Part shown: positions 25,311 through 32,753 of the stretch, piece by piece
Position numbering within the stretch: the first letter of the stretch is position 1
Layout of the letters: each line of letters starts with the position of its first letter
Origin: Rhodoferax sp.
Lineage (GTDB): Bacteria; Pseudomonadota; Gammaproteobacteria; Burkholderiales; Burkholderiaceae_C
NCBI RefSeq assembly: GCF_028688795.1
Contig: NZ_JAQTXM010000007.1
Location: 98,561-162,560, forward strand
Direction: 5' to 3'
DNA length: 64,000 bases
Position numbers and translations under genes: made by a program
The notes under the pieces: generated by a model
Told to the model about the DNA's origin: nothing
Seen by the model: the letters and a program-made list of their open reading frames with translations, nothing else
The model's database searches: none

Positions 25311-26001
25311 ACGCTTATTCACCTTGCTTTTGCTCGCTGGCATTGGCGGCATATTTTTGTCACTCTGGCTGGGTTACCAACCCGATGCCGAGCTGAACCT
25401 GACTGCAAAATACTACGCAGACAACGCACCCACGGCGCTCGGTGCGGCCAACATCGTGACGGCCATTGTGGTCACCTACCGTGGTTTGGACACCTTGGGC
25501 GAGGTCACTGTGTTGTTCTTGGCCTCCACCATTGTTGGGCTGGTTCTGGCACTGGGCCGCTCTGCCACCAAAACCGCGCAGCCACTGACGCCCGTGGGCG
25601 AATTGCTGACCACCGGCAGCCGCTTTCTGGCCCCGCTCATCATGTTGCTGGGTGTCTATGTGTTTGTGAACGGCCACCTGACGCCAGGCGGTGGTTTTCA
25701 GGGCGGGGCGATCATGGCATCCGGCGTGCTGCTGCTGTTGCTGGCTGACCCGCTCAAGCACATTGGGCACGGCCTGATTTCCGTCATTGAATCGCTGGCA
25801 GGTCTGGCCTTTGTGGTGGCGGGTTTGCTTGGCTTGGTTCTGGCAGGGGGGTTTCTGGACAATCGGTTCTTGCCCACGGGTGAGTTGGGCGCGCTTTTCT
25901 CTGCCGGTGCCATTCCCCTGATTTATTCACTGGTCGGGCTGAAGGTGGGCGCTGAGCTGTCCGGGGTGCTGGCCAATTTGTCTGAGACGGAGGCTTTGTG
26001 A
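25303..26001 (+). CDS. MbhE/MrpB-like fused antiporter subunit
   Basis: Membrane protein of about 232 residues. The N-terminal third (to about residue 90) resembles MbhE, with NIVTAIVVTYRGLDTLGEV, and the rest resembles MrpB/MbhF, with the signature FVNGHLTPGGGFQGGAIMAS near residue 118. The GTG at 25303 is chosen because GGAG lies 6 bases before it; an ATG at 25291 is the alternative. It overlaps both neighbours. One gene here covers what Mbh splits into E and F, as in Mbx. Confidence 0.78.
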   Translation: MVKRLFTLLLLAGIGGIFLSLWLGYQPDAELNLTAKYYADNAPTALGAANIVTAIVVTYRGLDTLGEVTVLFLASTIVGLVLALGRSATKTAQPLTPVGELLTTGSRFLAPLIMLLGVYVFVNGHLTPGGGFQGGAIMASGVLLLLLADPLKHIGHGLISVIESLAGLAFVVAGLLGLVLAGGFLDNRFLPTGELGALFSAGAIPLIYSLVGLKVGAELSGVLANLSETEAL

Positions 26002-26357
26002 TGGCGCATATGGCAATGGCGACGGGGTTTCTTTTGATCCTGATCGGGTTTTACGGCGCCCTGACCCAGCGCAATCTGCTGCGCATGGTGGTGGCTTTCA
26101 CCATTGCAGACACCGGAGTCAACCTGGTCATCATTGCGGTGGGTTACATGCAGGGGCGCACCGCGCCCATCATCGATGCCGCCGTCAAGGCCAGCGAGGC
26201 GGCAGCCCGCATCATTGACCCGGTGCCACAAGCCTTGGTACTGACCGCGATCGTGATCGGTGTGGGTGTGACGGCGCTCATGCTGGCCTACATCTACAAG
26301 CTTTACGAGACCAAGCGCACGCTCGACATTGCGCATTACACGGAGCTGAAATGGTAA
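26001..26357 (+). CDS. MrpC/MbhG (NuoK-like) subunit
   Basis: Membrane protein of 118 residues of the MrpC/NuoK family with three hydrophobic helices. A conserved stretch GFYGALTQRNLLRMVVAFTI lies near residue 14 and the VLTAIVIGVGVTALMLAYIY helix near residue 75. The start ATG overlaps the preceding TGA by one base; a GTG one codon earlier is possible. In complex I and Mrp this subunit helps line the ion path beside the large antiporter subunits. Confidence 0.84.
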   Translation: MAHMAMATGFLLILIGFYGALTQRNLLRMVVAFTIADTGVNLVIIAVGYMQGRTAPIIDAAVKASEAAARIIDPVPQALVLTAIVIGVGVTALMLAYIYKLYETKRTLDIAHYTELKW

Positions 26358-29300
26358 GCGCGCTTTACCTCATTGCGGCCGCGCTGGCTGCGGCCTTCGC
26401 CCTGGGTTTGCTCAAAGAAGAGCGCAAGGGTGCCGCTTATGCGGTCACGCTGGTAGCACTGGGCTTCATGGCCTGGGTGTCGGCTGGCTGGCTTTGGGTG
26501 TTTGTCTCAAGCCACGCGGCCCCCGTCGAAATTTATACCGCCGGTGCCGAGCCGCCGTTTTCCATCAACTTGCGCATGGGCCTGCCTGAGGCGGCGCTCA
26601 CCCTGTTGGTCAACCTGACCGGTTTGCTGTCGGCCGTGTACATGAAAGAGTCCTTGTTCAAGCTGGGGCGGCGCGCCATGGCGGTGCTGATCATTGCCAT
26701 CATGGCGCTGTGCGGCATTATTTTGACGCGTGACATCTTCAACCTGTTTGTGTTCTTTGAACTGGTGGTGATTTCTACCGCTGGCTTGGTCTTGCTGTCT
26801 GAAGACAAGCGCGCGCTGGCCGCCGGGTTTAAATATTTGATCGTTTCGCAGGTGATCTCGGTGTTTTTGCTGATTGGCATCATCTTTGCCTACCATGCCA
26901 CCGGCACCCTCAACATTGACGGCATGGCCAATGCATCGCTGCTCATGCGCACGGGCGGCGTGATGGCTTTTTTCCTGATGTTCGTGGCGGTGGTGGCTGA
27001 ACTGAAGCCGTTTCCTGCCAATGGCTGGGCGCTTGACATTTATGAATCAGCCCATCCGTCGTTTTCTGCCATTTTCTCAGCGGCTTCAGGCGCTGCCGCC
27101 CTGTATGCAGTCGACAAACTGCTGCTGATTGGTGGCCCGCAGTGGCTGCCAATGGCCACTGGCATTGGCGTCATCACGTTTCTGGCGGCGAACATCTTCG
27201 CGCTGCCGCAAACCAACGACCGGCGTTTGCTGGGTTATTCCTCCATTGCGCAAACCGGCCTGGTGCTGGCGGTGCTGGGGCAGCGCGACATTTTGGGTGA
27301 CAGCACATCGTTTGTGGCAATGGGCCTTTTGTTGTCCCATGCCGTGGCCAAGGCCGGGCTCTACTGGCTGTCAGGCCTGGTCAAGGGTCGCGCGCTCACG
27401 GACTGGACGGCGCTGCGTGGCCGTCCGCTGCTGATCTTTGCGTTTGTCACCTTCATCTGCATGTTGTCGGGCTTGCCACCATTTCCGGGGTTCTATGCCA
27501 AATGGGACTTGGTGCGCTTGCTGGCGGGTGAAGGCCGCCTGGCCCTGCTGGCACTGGTTCTCCTGGGTGCGTTGGTCGAGGCGGGTTACCTGTTCCGTTG
27601 GTTTGGCTACATCATCAAGCGCGAGCAAGCCGAGGACAAAGCGGCCTGCACCTTGAACAAGTTGCTGCCTGTGCTAGTGGCGGCTGCAGCGGCTTGGGCG
27701 CTGGGCTTTGTCTGGGGCGAGTTGTCTGGCCATGCCAATTTGTTGCTGACCCTGCCTTTGCTGTTTGCCTTGTCGTTCTTGTTTCTGGACTGGCTCCCCG
27801 CCTGGGTTAAAAACATCGTGGCCATCGCTGGCATGGTGGCCTTTTTTGCGCTCACCTACACCGAGTACGACCCGCTCAAGCTGATTTTCATCGTCATCTT
27901 CCTGATTGGCGGATCGATCACCTTGCTGGCAAGTTTTGACGCTCATGGCCGCCGGGTTGGCTTCTACCCGGCCGCGATGCTGATGTATGCCGGGCTGGCC
28001 ATGTTGATTCGTGCCACCGACACGTTCAGCTTCTTTGCCGCCTGGGAACTGTTAACGGTAGGGTCTTACTTTTTGATCTTGCGTGGCAAGCATTCCGAGC
28101 CGCACGCCCTGTCTTACATCTTGTTTTCCTTGGGTGGCGCGTTCTTGATCTTGTCAGGCTTCGCGTTGGCCGCGCAGGGTGCTCAGCAGTTTGAGGTAGC
28201 GGCCCTGAGCCAGTTGGTGGCACCACTTGCACCTTGGGTTTTTCTGCTGTTGGCCATTGGTTTCATGACCAAAACGGCGGCGATTGGCCTGCACATCTGG
28301 CTTCCCGGAGCGCACGCCGAGGCTGAGACCGATGTCTCCCCGATGGTCTCGGGCATCTTGCTCAAAGCCGGGTTGTATGGATTGTTTGTATTGCTGATGA
28401 CCATGGGCAAGCAGCAGCTTTATGGCGTTGAGCTGACCCACGTATTGCTCTGGGTGGCAGCGCTGACCGCCTTGCTGGGCAACCTCATGGCAATTTTCCA
28501 GGAAGATGCCAAGCGCTTGCTGGCCTACTCCAGCATTGGCCAAATGGGCTACGCCATGTTTGGCCTGGCCTTGATGAACCATCTGGGCTGGTTGATGGCG
28601 ATGATGTTTGTCATCAACCACTACATCTACAAAGCCATGCTGTTCCTGTCCGTGGGTGGCGTGGCCAAGCGCACCGGCACCCGTGAGATGTACCGCATGG
28701 GCGGCCTGATCACCTTGATGCCGCTGTCGTTCATTGCCACGCTGATCGGCATCATCGCTGTCTCGGGTGTGCCGCCGCTGTCGGGCTTTGGTGGCCGCTG
28801 GATTTTTTACAACGCCATCATGACCGCTGACGTGCGCTTGCCCATGGTGCTGATTTTTCTGGCGGGTCCGGTGGCCTTCTTGTACCTGTTCCGCCTGATT
28901 CACACCATCTTCCTGGGGCAGCTTAAAGACGAGTTGCGCCGTGTCAAGGAGGCCCCGTTCTGGGTGGTGCTGCCGCAAATGATTTATGTCGGCTTGCTGA
29001 TTGCGTTTGCCATCTTCCCCGGCATTGCGCTTAAACGTGTGGACACTTACCTCAACCAGTTTTTCCCTACCGGTGGTCTGGGCTGGGCTGGCAATGAGAT
29101 CACCAGTGCCTACGGCTATTGGAATCCGGTGGCCATCATGATCATCATTGCGGTGATTTTCTGTACGCTGTTTGCCTGGCTGTTGTTTGTCGACCGCAAG
29201 GCCCAGAAGGTCAAGCAGTTCAACATTGTGTTCTCTGCTGAGCGGCCGTTCCGCCCGGAAACCACCCACTTTGCCTGGAACTTCTTCGCCCCCTACCGCA

Positions 29301-29476
29301 AGGCGCTTGGCTTTCTGGTGCAACCCTTTGCCACCCGATTCTGGGCTGGTCTGACCGATGTGCTGCACACCGGTGCTGATTTGTCGCGGCGTTTGTACAA
29401 CGGCAACGGCCAGAGCTACGCCTTTCACTTTCTGGCCTTCGTCTTGATCGCCTCACTTTTCCGGATGGGAGCCTGA
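26351..29476 (+). CDS. Fused double antiporter subunit (MbxH-MbxH'-like, MrpD/NuoL/NuoN family)
   Basis: Very large membrane protein of 1041 residues made of two complete antiporter-like modules. The first (about 1-480) has the conserved TM5 glutamate in FVFFELVV (Glu137) and a TM7 lysine in VAELKPFPANG (Lys219). The second (about 490-1000) has the glutamate in FAAWELLTVGS near residue 565 and the lysine in FMTKTAAIGLHIWLPGAHAE near residue 640. Mbx/Mbs clusters encode two separate such subunits, H and H'. The fusion would give at least two ion channels per complex. It overlaps the MrpC-like gene by 7 bp. Confidence 0.85.
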   Translation: MVSALYLIAAALAAAFALGLLKEERKGAAYAVTLVALGFMAWVSAGWLWVFVSSHAAPVEIYTAGAEPPFSINLRMGLPEAALTLLVNLTGLLSAVYMKESLFKLGRRAMAVLIIAIMALCGIILTRDIFNLFVFFELVVISTAGLVLLSEDKRALAAGFKYLIVSQVISVFLLIGIIFAYHATGTLNIDGMANASLLMRTGGVMAFFLMFVAVVAELKPFPANGWALDIYESAHPSFSAIFSAASGAAALYAVDKLLLIGGPQWLPMATGIGVITFLAANIFALPQTNDRRLLGYSSIAQTGLVLAVLGQRDILGDSTSFVAMGLLLSHAVAKAGLYWLSGLVKGRALTDWTALRGRPLLIFAFVTFICMLSGLPPFPGFYAKWDLVRLLAGEGRLALLALVLLGALVEAGYLFRWFGYIIKREQAEDKAACTLNKLLPVLVAAAAAWALGFVWGELSGHANLLLTLPLLFALSFLFLDWLPAWVKNIVAIAGMVAFFALTYTEYDPLKLIFIVIFLIGGSITLLASFDAHGRRVGFYPAAMLMYAGLAMLIRATDTFSFFAAWELLTVGSYFLILRGKHSEPHALSYILFSLGGAFLILSGFALAAQGAQQFEVAALSQLVAPLAPWVFLLLAIGFMTKTAAIGLHIWLPGAHAEAETDVSPMVSGILLKAGLYGLFVLLMTMGKQQLYGVELTHVLLWVAALTALLGNLMAIFQEDAKRLLAYSSIGQMGYAMFGLALMNHLGWLMAMMFVINHYIYKAMLFLSVGGVAKRTGTREMYRMGGLITLMPLSFIATLIGIIAVSGVPPLSGFGGRWIFYNAIMTADVRLPMVLIFLAGPVAFLYLFRLIHTIFLGQLKDELRRVKEAPFWVVLPQMIYVGLLIAFAIFPGIALKRVDTYLNQFFPTGGLGWAGNEITSAYGYWNPVAIMIIIAVIFCTLFAWLLFVDRKAQKVKQFNIVFSAERPFRPETTHFAWNFFAPYRKALGFLVQPFATRFWAGLTDVLHTGADLSRRLYNGNGQSYAFHFLAFVLIASLFRMGA

Positions 29477-29478
29477 CC

Positions 29479-30384
29479 ATGTCATTTGACTGGATGAAAA
29501 TCCCTTATGCCTTTTTGACGCTGTTCATCGTCGTCAACTTCGGCTTCCTCATGAATGCGTTCATTCAAAAAATAGCGGCCCGCGTCGGTCGCCGCCATGG
29601 CATTCCGATCTGGCAGAACTACGTGGACATGTTCAAAAACTATGGTCAGCGCACATCCATCACACATGGGGTCATGTTCTACCTGGGCCCGGTGTTCCGT
29701 TTGTCGGGTGGGGTGGGGCTGCTGCTGTTTGTGCCGTCCATTTACGGCTCATACATGTTTTCCAACCTGTCGTTTGCCGGCGACCTGATCCTGGCGCTGT
29801 ACTTCATCTTTTTTGGCACGCTTGGCATGGCCTTGGGCGCAGGTGAAAGCGGCCACCCCCATGCAGCCATTGGTGTGTCACGCGGTTTGGCCCAGGTGAC
29901 AACATCGGAGCTGCCGCTGGCGTTGGCTATTTTCTCTGTGGCCTTGCAATACCAAACACTGTCGGTGACGGCCATTGTGGCGGCGCAGCAGGGCGGCTTC
30001 ATGCATTGGACGGTGTTTACCAACCCGTTGGCAGTGGCGGCCGCGATGCTGTCGTTTTTGGGCTCCATGATGCGTCCACCCTTTGACGTGGTGATTGCCC
30101 CGCAAGAAATCCCGATCGGGCCGCCTACCGAGTACCACTCGTCGTATCTGGCTTTGATGCAGACCAACCGGGCGATTTTCCCGGTGGCCAAGATCGTGAT
30201 CTACATGAATCTGTTTTTTGGTGGTGCCACTGACTGGCCGACCTTCTTCTTCAAGGTGTTCCTGATCTACATGTGGTCGGCCTTTGTGGGTGTGTGTTTC
30301 CCGCGCTTTCGGGTCGAGCAGTCGATTCGCTGGTTCTTGGTCTGGGCTGTGCCGCTGGGCATCCTTTCAATCGTATTGGTGTAG
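29479..30384 (+). CDS. NuoH/MbhM-like membrane subunit
   Basis: Membrane protein of 301 residues of the NuoH/HyfC/MbhM family, linking the membrane arm to the hydrophilic arm. About eight hydrophobic segments are seen. The polar loops FQKIAARVGRRHGIPIWQNY-like region near residue 28, AAIGVSRGLAQVTTSELPLA near residue 132, and APQEIPIGPPTEYHS near residue 208 match the conserved acidic/quinone-site loops of the family. It starts 2 bp after the double antiporter gene and ends 5 bp before the NuoB-like gene. Confidence 0.83.
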   Translation: MSFDWMKIPYAFLTLFIVVNFGFLMNAFIQKIAARVGRRHGIPIWQNYVDMFKNYGQRTSITHGVMFYLGPVFRLSGGVGLLLFVPSIYGSYMFSNLSFAGDLILALYFIFFGTLGMALGAGESGHPHAAIGVSRGLAQVTTSELPLALAIFSVALQYQTLSVTAIVAAQQGGFMHWTVFTNPLAVAAAMLSFLGSMMRPPFDVVIAPQEIPIGPPTEYHSSYLALMQTNRAIFPVAKIVIYMNLFFGGATDWPTFFFKVFLIYMWSAFVGVCFPRFRVEQSIRWFLVWAVPLGILSIVLV

Positions 30385-30389
30385 TTGAC

Positions 30390-31031
30390 ATGAAAGAAGA
30401 ACTCAAAATCCGTGTGGTCCAGGGCCCTGATGGTGTCAAGTTTGAAGTTGACCCCATGCGTGAGTATTTTTGCGAAGCGCCGCCCTCGGTCCAGCCTCCG
30501 GCGTATCTGAAAATTGTCGAAGACCTGTTCAACTGGGCACGTTCCAAGTCGATCTGGATTCTTGGCTTTGGCACCGGTTGTGGCGCCATTGAAATGCGCC
30601 CGCTGATGACGCCGCGCTTTGACGCCTACCGCTACGGTGTGGCGTGGCGGCCCACACCGCGTCAGGCCAACCTGCTCATCATCTCGGGCTATTTGTCGGT
30701 GAAAACGCTCAAACGTGCCATTCGTGCCTATGAGCAAATGCAAAACCCGAAATATGTGGTGGGCTTGGGTTCTTGCACCATCAACGGCGGCATGTACTGG
30801 GATTCTTACAACACCATCAAACGGTTGGACGACTACATGCCGGTGGATTTGTACATTGCCGGCTGCATGCCACGTCCCGAAGCCCTGCTGCAAGGCTTCA
30901 TGGATTTGAAAAAAATCATTCGTGCTGGCAAAGGCGAGGGCGCCAACCAGTATGCGGAAAACTTTGAGTGGTACAAGGCCAACCAGAAACGTGTCATTCA
31001 CGACTGGGACATGCCGGACTACAGCTGGTAG
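30390..31031 (+). CDS. NuoB/MbhJ-like small subunit with altered cysteine pattern
   Basis: Soluble subunit of 213 residues of the NuoB/hydrogenase small-subunit family that would hold the [4Fe-4S] cluster closest to the active site. Its only cysteines are Cys28 (EYFCEAP), Cys64 (GTGCGAIEM), Cys129 (GLGSCTINGG) and Cys159 (IAGCMPRPEALL). The tandem Cys-Cys of NuoB and the CxxC of hydrogenases are both reduced to one cysteine plus glycine, so the fourth ligand may be Cys28 or something else. The ATG at 30390 follows the NuoH-like stop by 5 bp. Confidence 0.82.
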   Translation: MKEELKIRVVQGPDGVKFEVDPMREYFCEAPPSVQPPAYLKIVEDLFNWARSKSIWILGFGTGCGAIEMRPLMTPRFDAYRYGVAWRPTPRQANLLIISGYLSVKTLKRAIRAYEQMQNPKYVVGLGSCTINGGMYWDSYNTIKRLDDYMPVDLYIAGCMPRPEALLQGFMDLKKIIRAGKGEGANQYAENFEWYKANQKRVIHDWDMPDYSW

Positions 31032-31037
31032 GGCGTG

Positions 31038-31571
31038 ATGATGAAAAACCTCCACACCAAACTACAGGCGCTGTTCCCCGTGGGAGAACTCACGCTGCAG
31101 CGACCCAACTTGGGCTTCGTCACGGTGCCCAAAGACCATTTGCGCGCCACGCTGATGCACCTGCAGCGCACCGAAGGCTTCACCCACCTGATTCTGCTCA
31201 CAGCGGTGGACTGGCTTGAAGAGGGCCAGTTTCAGCTCACCTACCTGCTGTGCAACCGCACCAAGCAGCTTGACCTGGGCTTGCGGGTGATGATTGCCCG
31301 CGAGGGCGCCAGCATGGACAGCATCCACGATGTCTGGCCCACAGCGGCCACCTACCAGCGCGAACTGCGTGAAATGTTTGGCATTGATTTTCCTGGCAGC
31401 CCGCATCTGAACGAAGAGTTCATTCTGGAAGGCTGGAACGACATTCCACCGTATCGCCGCGACTTCGACACCAAAAAATACGCCGAAGCCAACTACAACC
31501 AGCGCCCCGGTCGCCAAACCCATGACCCGGCCACCCACATGAAGCAGCAACTCTACCCCGAGGGGCTTTGA
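31038..31571 (+). CDS. NuoC/MbhK-like subunit
   Basis: Soluble subunit of about 177 residues of the 30-kDa NuoC/HyfG-N/MbhK family. The conserved segment VWPTAATYQRELREMFGIDF followed by PGSPHLNEEFILEGW near residues 94-130 is clear. The ATG at 31038 is preferred; another ATG follows one codon later. The next gene starts 1 bp after its stop. It connects the small and large subunits in complex I and in Mbh. Confidence 0.83.
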   Translation: MMKNLHTKLQALFPVGELTLQRPNLGFVTVPKDHLRATLMHLQRTEGFTHLILLTAVDWLEEGQFQLTYLLCNRTKQLDLGLRVMIAREGASMDSIHDVWPTAATYQRELREMFGIDFPGSPHLNEEFILEGWNDIPPYRRDFDTKKYAEANYNQRPGRQTHDPATHMKQQLYPEGL

Positions 31572-31572
31572 C

Positions 31573-32751
31573 ATGAACATGTTTGCACCCGACCGTTCCC
31601 AATACCCGGCCACCAAGGCCGATGGCTCGCAAGACATTGACCTCACTTCCGGCAAATACCTCAAGCTCTGGCAAGGCCCGAATCACCCCGGCATCACTGG
31701 CAATATGTCGGTGGAACTCACCGTGTGTGGTGACGAGGTGGTAGAAGGCAAGACCCACGTGGGTTACCTGCACCGGGGTTTTGAGAAGCTGATGGAGCGG
31801 CGTATCTTTATTCAGTGCTTCCCCATCGTCTGCCGCATCTGTGTGCCTGAACCAGACTTCAACGAATATTGTTACGCCGCTGCGGTGGAAGAACTCGCAG
31901 GCATCCAATCGCCTGAGCGTTCGGACTGGATTCGCACCCTGATTCTGGAAATGGGCCGCATCAACAGCTACCTGATGTACCTGGGCGGCCAAGCCGGTGC
32001 CTTGGGCCTGGGCGTGATCGGGCAGTGGACCACCTATGTGCGTGACCTGATGCTGGACCGTTTTGAAGAACTCACCGGCGCCCGCATCTATCACATGTTC
32101 ATCGTCCCCGGTGGCGTGCGTGATGGGTTGCCTGACGGTTTTGATGGCCGCATGGAAGAGACTCTGCGCGAGATTGAGCGCGTCATGCAGGATGTGTTTG
32201 ATGTGATGTTTTGCAACTCGGTCTTCAAAACTCGTACCGTCGGCCTGGGGGTGATTGACCCCGCCTGGCTGGAGATGTATGGCGTGACTGGCCCCAACGC
32301 CCGTGGCGCTGGTGTGCCCAAGGATGTGCGCCGGGACCAGCCCTACCTGGTGTACAACCAGTTGGACTTTGAGCCAGTCATTGGCCATGACTCCGACATC
32401 TACACCCGCTCTGATGTGCGTCGGCGCGACCTGTTGATGTCGTTGGACCTGGTGCGCCAACTGCTGGCCAAAATGCCCCGCACCGGTCCCCTGATGGCGC
32501 CCATGCCCAATGTGCTGCACTGGAAGATTCCGCGTGGCGAGACCTACATTCGTGGTGAATGTTCGCGCGGTGAATACGGCTACTACCTGGTCACCGATGG
32601 CAGTGGCTACCCGCGCCGGGTCAACGTGCGCGGCCCCTCGTACACCCACGCCATGACGCTGCTTGAGCGCATGATCGTGAACGTGAACATTTCCGATGTG
32701 GCGTCCCTGATGGTTTCGCTGCACACCTACCCGCCTGAGATCGAGAGATAG
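31573..32751 (+). CDS. NuoD/MbhL-like large subunit without the C-terminal [NiFe] ligands
   Basis: Large subunit of 392 residues of the NuoD/[NiFe]-hydrogenase superfamily. The N-terminal L1 region keeps cysteines (FPIVCRICVPEPDF near residue 85), but the C-terminal DPCxxC motif of hydrogenases is missing: the protein ends SLMVSLHTYPPEIER. A bound NiFe centre is therefore not expected. This half-retained pattern is what is known for Mbx/Mbs and many Ehr proteins. GHVGYLHRGFEKLME-like sequence near residue 62 matches the family start. It starts 1 bp after the NuoC-like gene and ends 2 bp before the ferredoxin fusion. Confidence 0.83.
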   Translation: MNMFAPDRSQYPATKADGSQDIDLTSGKYLKLWQGPNHPGITGNMSVELTVCGDEVVEGKTHVGYLHRGFEKLMERRIFIQCFPIVCRICVPEPDFNEYCYAAAVEELAGIQSPERSDWIRTLILEMGRINSYLMYLGGQAGALGLGVIGQWTTYVRDLMLDRFEELTGARIYHMFIVPGGVRDGLPDGFDGRMEETLREIERVMQDVFDVMFCNSVFKTRTVGLGVIDPAWLEMYGVTGPNARGAGVPKDVRRDQPYLVYNQLDFEPVIGHDSDIYTRSDVRRRDLLMSLDLVRQLLAKMPRTGPLMAPMPNVLHWKIPRGETYIRGECSRGEYGYYLVTDGSGYPRRVNVRGPSYTHAMTLLERMIVNVNISDVASLMVSLHTYPPEIER

Positions 32752-32753
32752 CC

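Noticed and set aside
28154..29428. 424-codon open frame antisense to the double antiporter gene
   Set aside because: Low-complexity His/Gln-rich product typical of reverse readings of membrane proteins; no ribosome-binding site.
31420..32724. 434-codon open frame antisense to the NuoD-like gene
   Set aside because: Shadow of a conserved coding gene; no family likeness.
29479..32751. Ordinary respiratory complex I operon
   Set aside because: The order, Mrp-type subunits, absence of NuoE/F/G and cysteine changes in the NuoB- and NuoD-like proteins do not fit.
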